This document shows, in pieces, positions 12,336-24,260 of a stretch of DNA of 64,000 bases. The first letter of the stretch is position 1. Every line of letters begins with the position of its first letter. The notes beneath the pieces were generated by a model that saw only the letters and a program-made list of their open reading frames with translations, was not told the DNA's origin and did no database searches. The DNA lies in contig JXTB01000084.1 of the NCBI GenBank assembly GCA_002914805.1, forward strand, positions 954,857 through 1,018,856, in the 5' to 3' direction. Origin of the DNA: Parasponia andersonii (lineage: Eukaryota > Streptophyta > Magnoliopsida > Rosales > Cannabaceae). The translations under genes were made by a program, and so were the position numbers.

Positions 12336-14355
12336 ATGACAAACACAAGAAACACTACTAGAAACACTGGAACTAGCCAAAATTATCCCCAAAGTACCGC
12401 TGCTGCACAGATAGATCCTGCTCAAGATCAGCATGCCATGACCGCATCGGAAAATATTGTCCAGAGACAGGATCACATGGAGGAAGCACTGGTGAACCTT
12501 CAGCAAATTACAAGTCAGATTAATGACTATCTACGACGACTTGCTGAAGAACGGATGCTAACTCCACCACAACACGAACGTCCCAGAGAACGTCTTGCTC
12601 AACAACCTGAGAGAGGGATTCAGATCCTGGAGACAAGGAACCGTGACCAACCTAAAGCCCGGCAGGAGTGTCGAGGAGATTGCATCTCTAAGGGAAAAGG
12701 CAAGGTCGCGGACTTGCCTCTGGTGTCTGGTACTGAAAGTTCGAGCACTGATCGTGATCGTGGACGACCTTCCCGGAAAGCAACCATCAATCGTGATTAT
12801 CTTGAACACGAGCAAAAACGTCAATCGAAGAGTGTCTTTGAAAGGATCAATAGGGAATCTCGACAGAATCCTACAGACCTGAGACAACATCTGGATCAGC
12901 GACGTAGTCAGGAGCGATCCACATCGCATCACAACGACCAAAGCTGATCTCGTCGCATTGTTTCATTGGAATCCCTAAGGTCGTAACACGCCCTACCAAA
13001 CCAACCCGCCTTATATCGTGACAACGATCAAAGGCCACTCCTACCACCAGTAAGAGAGAATGTTCTCCCTCTAAATGTCGATGTTCATAATCTGAGGATT
13101 CCTTTAGATGCACTTGCTGGTTGGGACGATGAGCTTGCTGATGGGTATCGTCAATCGCCATTCAGCGAGGAGGTTTGAGCTACCGCCTTACCTGCTGGAT
13201 TTAAACTTCCCACCATAAACACTTTTGATGGGAAAACTGATTCGCAGGACCATATGGATCACTTCAGCGACCTGATGGAACTTCATCGTGTTGATGATCT
13301 CCCACGTTGTAGATACTTTGCTGTAACCCTCACAGGAGCGGCGAAGAAGTGGTTCCGAGGACTCAAGTCTGGTTCAATCTCGTCCTGGCAACAGCTTCAG
13401 ACTGCATTCTTGAGGCAATTCCAGGCCGCGAAGAATTTTACTGTTTCACTGGTAAGTCTGTCTGCTATTCGGCAAGGCCCGGAGGAAACTCTATGATCTT
13501 ACCTAAATCGTTTTACCTCAGAGCTGGCAAAGGTCAATAACCCGCCTGAGGGAGGAGTCTTAACTCTAATGATGGCTGGGGTACGACCAGAAACTAAACT
13601 CTGGGAAGAGTTACTAGAGCGAGAATGCAGAACCCTTGAAGACTTCTATCGAAGAGTTGGTCAACATCTAAGGGTGGAATCTTCACGTGAAAACCTTAAG
13701 ACGACAAAGGAGGAGGAAAGGATGCTACCAAAGATGCGACAACAAACAACAATAATAATAAGAAGTCGAACAAAAGGAATAGTGAACAATCGACCGAGAA
13801 GCAGCCTAAACAGAATAAGCATGAGATTCCAAGAGCTCCTATGAGGTTCAATAATTATACTGAATTGAACGCACTCATAGATCATATTTATGCGGCCACG
13901 AACCAACATGAGTGGTATCGTCAATCGGAATCTATGAAAAGAGATAGAGCGAGACGCGACCCCAACAAGTTTTGTCGGTATCACAATGACATTGGACACG
14001 ATACTAATAACTACTTTGCCCTGAAAGATGAGATCGAAAGATTGATTAAAGAAGGGCGGCTGCGGCAGTACTCTAAACAACATAATGAAATGCGAGAAAA
14101 AAACCGACAGCGACCTCTAGAAATTCAGCGCAAGGTGCGAACTATTTTCGGAGGACTGCACATTGGGGGAGATTCCAAGAGAGCGCAGGATAGGTATGCA
14201 CGAGAAGCTCGGCAGCAACCGTTGACCAACATCATACATCTCAAACAACGACTACAAAAGCTTCAGCGAGTACCGGATATGGATATTATCTTCATGGAAG
14301 TCCATTATCCACATAATGATGCGTTGGTCATAAAGATCAATTGTGGAAGCACGTA
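12336..14355 (+). pseudogene. gag of the Tat element, broken
   Basis: The first ORF is taken to start at the methionine MTNTRNTTRNTG (12336). It runs to a stop at 12945, with a charged low-complexity N-terminus. A frame change leads to the retrotransposon-gag domain at about 13190-13690 (FDGKTDSQDHMDHFSDLME, LTGAAKKWFRGL, LQTAFLRQF), interrupted by stops near 13176 and at 13493. The next frame (13841-14355) has a Cys/His knuckle-like segment CRYHNDIGHDTNNYFALKDE whose last expected Cys is Tyr. It then has the linker toward protease (TIFGGLHIGGDS, PHNDALVI). At least two frame changes and several stops make a functional capsid protein impossible from this copy. Confidence 0.88.
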
Positions 14356-16320
14356 ATTATGGCGAGTATTGGTCGATAATGGAAGTGATGTTGACATCCT
14401 GTATTACGACGCCTTTAAAAAGATGAGGTTGAATGAAAGCGACCTAAAGCCCGCCATCACTCCACTCTACGGATTCACTGGTAACAGCATAATGCCTATG
14501 GGCATGATTGAGTTAATGGTCAACGTTGGAACCTACCCTAGGGTTTCAATGGTAATGACCCAGTTCTTGGTTATAGATTGTCCATCTGCATTCAATGTTG
14601 TACTGGGAAGACCAACACTGAGGGAACTTCGAGCAGTAACATCGATCTATTATCTCGCTATTAAATTCCCGACTCAACAAGGAGTAGGCGAGGTGCGTGG
14701 AAACCAATATGATGCGAGGACTTGTTATAACAACTCTTTAAAGTTCGCAGCAAAGGATGCGACACCTCGCACAATGATGGTCCCAAGAGAAGCGTTAGGC
14801 GAAACGTCCCTCGAAGCGTCAGGCGAAACGTCAGTCAAAGCTTCAGGCGAAACGTCAATCGAAACGACAAGCGAAGACCTCGACCCTCGAGAAATCGATG
14901 GAGAGGTCAAAACTGAACCCATTGAAGACTTGGAGGATTTTCTATTTAGCAGGTCCTCCAAGATTTTAAAGATTGGTGCGAGGCTTCAAGAACCTGTGCG
15001 AGCTTTATTGGTTGCTTTTCTGGAATCTAACTTGGATGTCTTCACGTAGAAACATTTGAACATGGTCGGGATCGATCCGAATATCATATGCCACCGTCTT
15101 AACATAGATCCAACAAAGAAGCTTGTACGGCAGAAAAGAAAAGTTATGAATCCAGAACGCTACGTCGCACTGAAAGAAGAGGTAGAAAAGTTGCTCGAAA
15201 TTGGATTTATCAGGGAATCTTCTTATCCGAACTGGCTTGCAAACCCGGTTTTGGTAAAGAAACCCAACGGGAAGTGGAGAACGTGCATCGATTTCACAGA
15301 TCTCAACAAAGCATGCCNNNNNNNNNNNNNNNNNNNNNNNNCCCCTTCCAAGAATCGACCAGCTTGTAGATGCGACGTCAGGGCATGAACTCTTAAGTTT
15401 CATGGACGCATATTCTGGATACAATCAAATCCCCATGTACGAACTAGATGAGGAGCATACCTTGTTCATCACTGATCGAGGATTATACTGTTACAAAAAA
15501 ATGCCTTCGGACTCATCAATGTAGGAGCAACTTACCAGCGTCTTGTCAACATGATGTTTGTAAAACAAATTGGCAAGACAATGGAGGTATATGTTGATGA
15601 CATACCGGTGAAGTCAAAAAAAGCCGAAGATCACATCAAATATTTTGATGAGATGTTCAAAATTCTCCGAAAGTATCAAATGAAGCTGAATCCTCAGAAG
15701 TGTGCATTCGAGGTGGGATCTGGAAAGTTTCTGGGTTTTATGGTCAATCAGCAAGGCATTGAAGCTAACCCTCAGAAGATACAAGCGCTGATTGATATGC
15801 AATCTCCTCGCAAACCCAAAGATGTGCAGAGCCTGGCAGGAAGAGTGACCACATTGAGTCGATTTGTATCCAAGTTGACGGATAAGTGCCAACCATTCTT
15901 CGAAGTATTGAAAGGTTCGAAGAGGGTCGAGTGGACGGGAGAATGTGAGCAGATGTTCCAAGAATTAATAATACACTTGGGTTCTTCTCCACTCTTGTCG
16001 AAGCCAAATCCAGGGGAAGAATTATATTTATACCTCGCTGTTTCTAAATATGCGACAAGCGCTGCGTTAATTCGAGAATATGAAAAGATACAGTGACCAG
16101 TGTACTGCGTAAGTAAAAGATTACTCGATGCCGAAACAAGATATCCAGAGAAGGAGAAATTGGCATTAGCACTCATTGTCGCATCCAGGAAACTTCGACC
16201 TTATTTTCATGCGCGCACCATCAAAGTTTTCACGAGCTTTCTATTAAAGCAGGTTCTGCAAAAACCCGAGGCTTCTGGACGACTACTTAAGTAGGCAGTT
16301 GAGTTGAGTCAGTTCAACAT
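14356..16320 (+). pseudogene. Protease, reverse transcriptase and first RNase H of the Tat element, broken
   Basis: Protease: LVDNGSDVDILYYDAFKKM near 14366 has the D-N-G-S form usual in this lineage, and VLGRPTLRELRAV closes the domain. The linker at about 14790-14880 has short repeats rich in GETS. RT starts near 15110 (LVRQKRKVMNPERY, WRTCIDFTDLNKAC), is cut by 24 unknown bases (15318-15341), continues with LSFMDAYSGYNQI, shifts frame near 15505, and retains the active-site motif YVDD at about 15588. RNase H 1 follows at about 15925-16290. Stops at 15047 and 16292 sit where relatives have Trp, and one at 16094 also breaks the frame. The polyprotein would act in the cytoplasmic virus-like particle, but this copy is dead. 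Confidence 0.9.
15318..15341. other. Run of 24 undetermined bases in the Tat RT
   Basis: Assembly gap between LNKAC and PLPRI-type readings of reverse transcriptase. Single undetermined bases also occur at 26493 (RPL22 acceptor) and 42696 (end of MITE copy 3). Confidence 1.
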
Positions 16321-16990
16321 CGATTTTCAACCTCGCACGACGATCAAAGGGCTAGCCATCACAGATTTCATTGCGGAATTCACATATAATGTCGATCTTC
16401 CCACAGAAGTAATCGAAAAGCCTGTTACAGATTTATCCAGATTGTGGAAGCTTTATGTCGATGGATCATCAAATGAGAATGGAGCTGGTGCGAGCTTAGT
16501 ACTAATCAGTCCTGAAGGGCACAATATTCATTGTACACTTCGCTTCAAATTTCTAGTATTGAATAATGAGGCAGAATATGAAGCACTGACAGCCGGGCTA
16601 AAGCTTGCACAAGAAATGAAGGTCGAAGTAATTGAGGTATACAATGATTCTCAGCTGGTCGTTTGTCAAGTGAATGGCGAATATCAAGCAAGAGGAAAGA
16701 GAATGATGGCTTATTTACAGGAGGTACAAAGATTATTCTCGACATTCACTGCCTATAATATTCAACTTCTTCCTCGCATTAAGAATACTCAGGCAGATGC
16801 CCTAGCTAAACTCGCCTCAACAAAAGATGTCGAATTACTAATGGTGGTCCCTGTCGAGTTTCTTACAAAACCTAGTATCGAAGCAGATCCCCAAATAGCT
16901 ATGACGGTTAATAAAAAATCATCGTGGGTAGATCCTATAATGAAATATATACAAATGGCGATCTCCCCGAAAACAAAGACGACGCAAAGC
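16304..16990 (+). pseudogene. Second (plant-type) RNase H domain of the Tat element
   Basis: A 232-codon open stretch holds a complete RNase H fold signature. The four acidic residues are visible in LYVDGSSNENGAG (D), NNEAEYEALTAGLKLA (E), VYNDSQLVV (D) and NTQADALAKLAS (D). Having two RNase H domains in tandem is the diagnostic feature of Tat-type gypsy elements. The domain itself looks intact, but it is not in one frame with the flanking RT and integrase. A frame change at about 16950 leads into integrase. Confidence 0.9.
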
Positions 16991-18155
16991 GACTTCGAAT
17001 GAAAGCAGCTCGCTATGTCATCTATGACGAGAAGCTTTATCGAAGGAGTTTTAGTGCGCCGCTATTGTTATGTGTCGATGAAGAAAAAACGAACTACATT
17101 ATGAGGGAAATTCACGACGGAATATTCGGAAATCATTCAGGGGGGCAGGCACTTGCGAACAAGATTCTAAGACAAGGGTATTTTTGGCCGACCATGAAGA
17201 AGGATACGATGGAATTTACTAGGAGGTGTAGCAAATGCCAGCGATTTACAACTGTTCGTAGAATGCCATCCGTTCCTCTCACTCCAATGACCAGTCCATG
17301 GCCATTTGCAGTATGGAGAATTGATATTATCGGAACACTTCCATTGGCGCGAGGTGGGTTGAAGTATGCAGTGGTCGCAGTTGATTATTTCACCAAGTGG
17401 ACAGAAGCTGAAGCTTTGAGTACCATTTCCGCAAAAAAGATGATAGATTTTGTTTATAAATCTATAATCTGCCGTTATGGTATACCACATATCATAATTT
17501 CTGATAATGGGAAACAATTTGATTGCGACGAGTTCCGTAACTTCTGCAACAACTTAGGCATCAAGAAGAATTTCTCCGCTGTTGTTCATCCACAAGCCAA
17601 TGGACAGGTCGAAGCGATAAATAAAATACTTAAACACAATATAAAGACAAAGTTGGAAGAGCATAAGGAACTTGGCCAGAGGTACTCCTTGAAGTTTTAT
17701 GGGCTTATCGCACCACTCAATGAACAACTACTGGAGAGAGTCCATTCTCTTTAACTTACAGATATGAAGCAATGGTGCTGATTGAAATTGGTGCGAGCTC
17801 TCTACGACGATCAACCTATGAGCAAGATTGCAACAAAACACTAATGAGGATTGAGCTCGATCTTTTAGAAGAAAGGCGCGAGCAGTCTCAGCTTTGAATC
17901 ACATCATATCAACAGCGCACTGCTCGATATTATAACTCTAAAGTCAGACAGAGAGGATTTGAAGTTGGTGACCTTGTTCTTCGGCAAGTCCTACCTAATA
18001 ATAAAGAGTACGATACTGGAGTATTTGGACCCTCTTGGGAAGGACCATATGTTATTGATGCCATCATTCGACCTGGGACATATAAGTTAGCTCGCACTGG
18101 CGAACAAAAGATCGAGCATGCCTAGAATGCATAGCAACTTCGTCGCTATTATCAG
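16950..18155 (+). pseudogene. Integrase of the Tat element, C-terminus broken
   Basis: The zinc-binding N-terminus is visible as HDGIFGNHSGGQ followed by CSKCQRF. The catalytic core has D in VWRIDIIGTLP, D in IIISDNGKQFD and E in PQANGQVEAINK, so the D,D,E triad is present. The open frame stops at 17754. Beyond it, in other frames, are RRSTYEQDCN, a stop at 17896, then YYNSKVRQRGFEVGDLVL and a GPY/F-like FGPSWEGPYVI near 18030, ending around 18155. The catalytic core could fold, but the C-terminal domain is frameshifted. Confidence 0.9.
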
Positions 18156-18953
18156 TAAATTTTCATGTAAATCTTCATGTTTTCATCATTCATCAATAAA
18201 GATATCTACTTATTCGTCATTCGTTGTTCATCTGATCGTCATTCGTTGATCGTCATTCGTTAATCATCATTCGTTGATCGTCATTCGTCATCATCAATAA
18301 GGTTGTCTCCTCATCGATCATTCGATTTGGTACTTTTTATAGTTTTATGGCAGTCTTCGAACACTATAAGACTCGGGGGGCAGTGAGATCAGAATATTAT
18401 CTCCTACTTGCTTCCTAAGGGACTATGCAAAACGTCCATTTAGAGGGATCGGAATTTTAGATCGTCGAAATATCTAAAATTCCTTAAAATCTTAGGATTT
18501 TCTCCTCGCTTCATGCCTTAGCATGTCGTATTACGCAATTTCCCTCCTCGAACGACAAAGTAACTAAGCAAAACGTTCATTGTTCAATGTGATATATTGC
18601 TATATTTACATTTTACCATGGAACTTTTGAAAAACAGTATTAAGTTTGCATCACTCATACTTGATGTTTTCTTAAGCGACCTAACCTATCCTAACACAAC
18701 CATTTTAAGTGTGTTGGATTCAAATCGCAATAGCGTACCGATCAGTCACTTAATGATTGACTACTTGGTTAAATTAATTATCTTTTATATTATGACTTAG
18801 TGTGTTGATTGTTTTGCAGGAATAAACGTCTAATAAAGAAAACATTCATTCATTGATAAAAGATCGCACCTGTATGCAAGCAAAGAAATACAAATAAGAG
18901 GGGACCAAGCCCGTATTGTTCTGAAGTAAAAAAATAATAAAAGAACATTATTA
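18156..18953 (+). other. Tat element 3' region between pol and the antisense ORF
   Basis: Non-coding. A tandem cluster of CATTCGTTGATCGT-like units lies at 18215-18300. An open reading at 18597-18800 has no family resemblance. Confidence 0.6.
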
Positions 18954-21103
18954 TTATATAGACATGCTCGCTCTACCATCTCTTATTTTGGTAGCTTCAT
19001 CTTCCCTCCAACTCTGGACATGCTCGACCACGTCTTCGCCAAGGATGGAAAAATCGAAGTCCGGATGCTCACAGAAGATGTTATATATAATGGTCGACAA
19101 GGTGATGACACTGGCTTTGTCTTCGAGCTCCTTGACTTCAGTAGCCTTGAACTCTTCAATAGCCTTGCGAACCGCCTCTATTGTCGCCTCCTTCATGCGA
19201 TCCGGATGCTCGGAGATAGTCTTTTCAAGCTCTTTAATTTTTTTCTCGAGCTTCTCCTTTTCGAACTTCTCCTTGGCCAGACCTTCGAGCAGCTGCTGCC
19301 TCTCTAAATCGAAGGCTTTTTTCTCCTCCTCGCAAGCCTTCTCCGAGTCCTCGAATGCTTAGGTTATCTCTTCGACTTTTTCGGCCTTCTCCAAACACTC
19401 GAGGACTGGGTCATGCACCAGGACAGCAGCTGCAGCAGTCTGAAAATATAACACATCAATACTAAAAAAATACGTTGAAAAGAGAAAATAGAAGATGCTT
19501 ACATTTGCCAACATCCTTATCGCAGAACCAAAAGCAACCTTGGCAGATTGTCGCTTCATCCTCTCCCAGCCATCTTCGGAAATGATGTGATCAATGAAGA
19601 CTACGCTCATACCAGCCTTCTCCGGTAATTGATTAAGGAGTGTGAAGAGCTCCTCGTCCTTATCAACCTGGTTTGGTTCCGAAGAAGTGGCAGTCTCCTT
19701 GGATAGTTCGGGATGGCTCATAGTTTGAGGCTGTGGAGGAGGCGAGCTTGTCAAGATATCCTCGAAGGTGACTTTTCATTTCTTGGAAGTGTCGACCTTC
19801 TCTTTCCCTTTTGATGTCGATGGAAGTGTGCTCTCTGGCGTCTTGGACTTTGTCATGGACCCCAGAGTGGAAGGTGGCGCTCGCAGTCCGCTACCAATAA
19901 CCATTTCTGTAAAGATGTGTCAGCAAGCGAGGTAACATAATACGATGATGATGAAAATATATATATGTATATATATAATTACCCTCTTGTTGTTGAAAAG
20001 CTGGCAGTGATGTTGTTTCTGGGGATGATGGTTCCGAGGTTGTAGGGGTGATAAGTGCTTTTCGTTTCCTAGGTTTGGAAGACGACGCACTCTTTTCCGT
20101 CTGCTTCCTTGACTTCTTCTTCTTCGAGCTCGAGGGTCTGGTCGAACGGACGGTGGGATAAGGAACGCGGCTCCCCTTGGAAGCAAACCGGAAGCGACTA
20201 AGTTCTTGGAAGTCCAAGCTTCTTCCAATCGAATTCCTCAATCGGAAGGTCGTTGATTCCGTACACCCTTGCGAGTTGTTCTCTGGAAAGTCCAGGCCGT
20301 TCCCTGTTGTCTGCGATGACATATGAGTACAATCAGAATAAATATGATTATACAAAAAAGGCGATAAACTGAAAGCTACCTACCAGGATTCTGAAAGAAG
20401 CCGTTACCCGCATAGTCAAAGTGGAAAAATGGATTTTTCTATTTTCGCATGTTGTTGCGAACCCTGTAGATAGTTTTTATTACTTGGTTCGACCACTTGC
20501 TCGCATAAAAGAAGCCGAAGTCTGATGGGTTTGATTTCACTTAGTAAAACCAAGCGAACTCTTGAGAAGTGAGGGTTTCTAAGCCTAGTTTATGGTATAA
20601 TATGTACAGACCTACCATGTATCTATAAGTGTTTGGAGTTAGTTGAAAAGAAACAATTCCGTAATAGTCGACGATGGATTTTATGTAAGGATGAAGTGGA
20701 AGGTGGACCCGCATTTGAGAACTACTTCAGAGAATGAGGCAATTCCGCGAGATGGTGTATGTGGTCGATTGAACTCCATGGAAAAGTGAAGAAGGATGAC
20801 GATCTTGTAGTTGCATATAATCTTGCTGAACCTGTTCGTGGTGCAGTTCGTCCTTATATTGGTACATGACCAGTCTCCCTCTACATATTGATAACCCGTT
20901 GCGAACGCAAGGGCATCTCGGATATGCCGGGGACATTGGTCTTGAGGAAGGTTGCCTATACGAGGACTACCTTGCCTGACCCTGGTTATCTCAACTTTAG
21001 GTTCTGGCTCAAGATAATCTTCGAGGTTTATGGAACTAACACTGGTATTGGAAGATTCTCCTGAGAATGCATTCCCTTTCCTAAAATCCTCACTACTAGA
21101 TAT
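18954..21103 (-). pseudogene. Antisense multi-exon ORF of the Tat element (aORF)
   Basis: Read on the minus strand, four exon-like blocks are separated by GT-AG introns: 21103-20384, 20310-19983, 19906-19503 and 19439-18954. Introns are 20311-20383, 19907-19982 and 19440-19502, each 63-76 bp. Block 1, preceded by a T-rich acceptor, contains LPLHPYIKSIVDYYGIVSFQ, LTPNTYRYMVGLY and EFAWFY. This resembles the plant 'putative gypsy-type transposon' domain (Pfam Transposase_28). Block 2 is Ser/Lys-rich (SSSKKKKSRKQTEKS), suggesting nuclear targeting. Block 3 has DKDEELFTLLNQLPEKAG. Block 4 is a long Glu/Lys coiled coil. A frameshift near 20713, a stop in EFAWFY*VK, one in DTSKK*KV and one in VEEIT*AF inactivate it. 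Tat relatives are known to carry antisense ORFs here; the function is unknown. Confidence 0.75.
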
Positions 21104-22135
21104 CTGAAAAAAAAAATATGGATGGATTTAGTCCTATGCGAGCATCAGAGACCTTAGCTATATGCGAGCAATTTTGGGGTCTCATCCTAGGATTGCATCA
21201 ACAAGCTACTCATCGAATTTTTTCTAATCGATCTACGGATTCATAAAAATCATTCGAACAGTTCGTTAAAAATAAAAAATAAAAAAATTCTTTCACGAGT
21301 TCATCTCTGACAATCATCTAAAAGAATCTATAAACCAATGAAGGGGATTTAAAAATTTCCATTTTACAGTCCATTCGAATACGGGATGGGTTTATGTTCA
21401 GAATATTTAGGCTCTACGGTATTTAGGCTCTACAGTTTGTTCCTATTTTCTAGAAATATGATCTGTAAATAAGAGTTCTGGAAAGATCGAAGAACAAGAG
21501 AGGGAGAGGATATATACTAACCTTTCTTCAAAGACGGAGGGACCAAGATGACGTTTGAAGGATTGTGATGATAACTTCGTCGGAGAAGATGACAAAGTTG
21601 TGCGAGCTGAGAAACAGAACGACACTGGAAGGATTGCTCTGTGAAAACTTCGGGTTTCGAAAGAAATAGCAGACGATAGGTTTTTTGAAGAGGAGGCTGA
21701 TTAGTTTTCGATATATATGCATCGAGCGTCGTCAAATCACAACCGTAGATCAAGGTATTTAATTTTCAGATCCAAATGCCGAAGTTCACGCGAGATTTGA
21801 TTTTTCCGAAATTAAATCAGTATCTTTTCAAAATTTGAAATGATTCAATTTAATACAACAACTGGCATCATCGCTATCATTGTGTCTGTTTAAAAAGGAA
21901 AAAGAAGGGAAAAGTCTCCTCGAGTTTTGCTATTCTTCTTAAAAAATGTGACATGTAGTTTCAACTGTTAGAAAAAGGTGCGCATGATCTTAAAAATGTG
22001 AGATTTGAGATCTGGCGACTCTTTGACTCTTCAGGGGTCTCAAATCTAGGTCATGACATCGTATTTTTAAGCTCGCACTTATAGTAGAAGGAATCTCCAT
22101 TTTGTCCTAAAGAACTAATGGAGCTGGGGTGCAGT
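21104..22135. other. Tat element 3' region upstream of the 3' LTR
   Basis: Behaves as upstream sequence of the antisense ORF. A minus-strand segment at about 21517-21753 ends in a donor-like AAAG|GTTAGTATAT near 21522 and could be its leader exon. The rest is AT-rich without coding sense. Confidence 0.45.
22120..22134 (+). other. Polypurine tract of the Tat element
   Basis: GGAGCTGGGGTGCAG is the purine-rich stretch directly before the 3' LTR start at 22136, the position where plus-strand priming is expected. It contains pyrimidine interruptions, so it may be decayed. Confidence 0.55.
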
Positions 22136-22788
22136 TGTTGTGCGGTCTAAAATCCTATATGTTGGTCAATACCATAAAGGGAAAAGTTGACCAAGTGAGT
22201 GTCAGGTCGCATGAGTAAGATTAAGTGCGACCTCTTCCAAAAGAATTACGTGCGACCTCCACCGCATAAGTTAGTGCGACCTGCTCTGAACGAGTTTAGT
22301 ACGACCTCCTCCGAACGAGTTAAGTGCGACCAGAATGAAAAGGAAACTAGACTAAACTTTATCAAACGGGTAACCTACAAAGAAAGGGAAACAAAAATTT
22401 CTCTTTAAAGATCGACCAGCCATCTCATTTAAGTGATTACCCAGTTATATTATTACTAAAATTGTATTGCCCGATTATACAGTTACCCATTCTCACAATT
22501 GGGAAACATTGCGTTATCCTTACCTATATAAAGGGAGTTCAATGTTTCAATCTTTTGGGAGCTTTTTAAACTCTTGCTTCTTTCTTCCGGACAACACATT
22601 GTAATTCTAAGCTCTTGTAATTATCCAGAAAATAGTAAAAAAATAGTAGATATAGGCTCATCTTTTTTGGGGCTGAATCACTATAAAATTCTTGTCTCTT
22701 TGTTTGTTTTAGTTAATTAACTATTTTTACACACAAACCACATTTTACAATTTTCCTAAATTTATTGTTGACAAAACCTCCGTCAACA
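22136..22788 (+). repeat. 3' LTR of the Tat element
   Basis: 653 bp, TGTTGTGCGG to GTCAACA, followed by the target duplication ATTAC. It lacks about 20 bp present in the 5' LTR after TTCAATCT (near 12020) and has different internal 25-bp units. The TATA-like TATATAAAG is at 22525. Confidence 0.92.
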
Positions 22789-22793
22789 ATTAC

Positions 22794-23860
22794 CTCGACA
22801 CTTCACTTCCTATTTTAACGTACGTGTCAAAGAATTAAGGAAAAACTATAGGGGAATTTCAACCCAAAGCACGATAAAATACATAGATCCTTCTTCGCCT
22901 CATATAACGTAAAAACTCAAATATTACACGAGAAAGCAAACCCCATGTCTTTAGTGTGAAACCCAAAATGATATTGATGAAAGGTGAACGACCAGCAAAA
23001 CTCCAAAATATCAGATAAACGTGGTCTTACTTGATTCATTAAATGCTCACTAGGGATTTTTTGCTCGCCTCATATCTTATTTCTCCGGAACCAATATCCG
23101 GATCTCAAATCCAGGGCCTATTCTAAGTCAGTTCGAAAATACTGGAAACTACCATATGTATGCGTCACACTTCCAGAATAAAGATAGAAAACTTATAACT
23201 GTCCAAATTGGAATAAATACTTTGTATCACTTGATACTAACAAAATTAAAATGTAAAACAATTTTAATTTTGTCTCCAGTAAAATATGTAAATCTGATCT
23301 ACCAATCAAGTACCCATAAAAAAGCACTAATCTTTAAGACAATAGATTCTATCCCAAATATATTTTAAAAAAAAAAAAGAAAAAAACCTTAAAGATGTAG
23401 GCAATCTGAATAAGACCCATCACCTAGTGAGACTAGCATCAATCTGAATACGACCCATCACCTTTCAATTTGCAAACACTACTTGCAGTGTCCATGAATT
23501 CAATTACCAAAAAATCAGATACTAATCCAACATATCTTAGCAACTAACCCTTATCGAAACACACTAGGACCTTTACATACCATGAACCCAGAAGCATAAA
23601 CTATGACGTGCAAAAAGAAATTTCTTTTTTCAATAATATTTATTAGGAAAAAAAAAATATCTTCGTTGAAACGATTCTAAGCAATTTAAAACGAAACTTC
23701 GGTTGGGTTTTCGAATTCAAAAACTTGAAATTGATCAAGATGTTAATTTGTAACATACAACAGAGTAATCTAACTAAAGCCAGCTTAATTTCGTAACAAT
23801 TTGTAGTATGGTGGTCTGAGAGTGAGTGAGAGAGAGAGAGAGAGAGAGAGATTAACATAC
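22794..23860. other. Intergenic; possible transcribed sequence of the leader at 23860-24260
   Basis: No coding family recognised. There is a 22-bp imperfect direct repeat around CAATCTGAATAAGACCCATC at about 23402 and 23442, and a (GA)n microsatellite at 23823-23851. Confidence 0.4.
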
Positions 23861-24260
23861 CTCCAGCTTCGACAACGACGCCTTACTGCGATCAGCGGAG
23901 ATTTGCAACCCAGTCTTCACGCAGCGATTGATGAGTTAGAGTCATGGCTCAATTTGTGATACTAGAAGGAAGGCTTGGGGTCAATCGACGTGCCTCTTGA
24001 GGAATTGGCGACTTGATGATATGAAGACTAAGAAGATAACCAAGAGACATGCTTACAGCCTACAACTTAAACAGAGATGGAGATAGACAACAGAGAGAGG
24101 AAGATATTGAGTTGGTGATACTACGAAATTTAGGGTTCAAATAGAGAAAAAATAAGTAAGGGATCGGATGAAGCGAGAGACAGAAGAACTCATGGGAGAG
24201 AGAGAGAGAGAGAGAGAGTAACAGTCATGAGTTTAGACGGGTACAAACCGGGTATTGTGC
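23861..24260 (-). other. Possible orphan 5' leader exon on the minus strand
   Basis: On the minus strand a promoter-like pyrimidine tract (CT repeats, 24195-24222) is followed by GAACCCTAAATTTCG, then about 250 bases of moderate GC, ending CTGGAG|GTATGTTAAT, a good splice donor, at about 23860. Only short ORFs occur inside (a 33-codon frame starting MSLGYLLSLH and a 17-codon MTLTHQSLR). This is the look of an untranslated first exon. No downstream coding exon was recognised before the Tat insertion at 22788. Confidence 0.35.

Larger units (their letters stand above)
11603..22788 (+). mobile_element. Tat-lineage Ty3/gypsy LTR retrotransposon, 11.2 kb, inactivated
   Basis: The element is bounded by two LTRs and the 5-bp duplication ATTAC (11598-11602 and 22789-22793). 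Order: 5' LTR, primer-binding site, gag, protease, RT, RNase H, second RNase H, integrase, long 3' region with an antisense ORF, polypurine tract, 3' LTR. The second, plant-type RNase H and the antisense ORF behind pol are known hallmarks of the Tat group (Retand and Grande relatives). Both strands carry stops and frameshifts, and 24 undetermined bases lie in RT (15318-15341). The LTRs differ by many substitutions and an indel of about 20 bp, so the insertion is not recent. Confidence 0.93.

Noticed and set aside
12558..12941. Minus-strand 127-codon ORF over gag
   Set aside because: Shadow of the charged gag N-terminal region; no domain.
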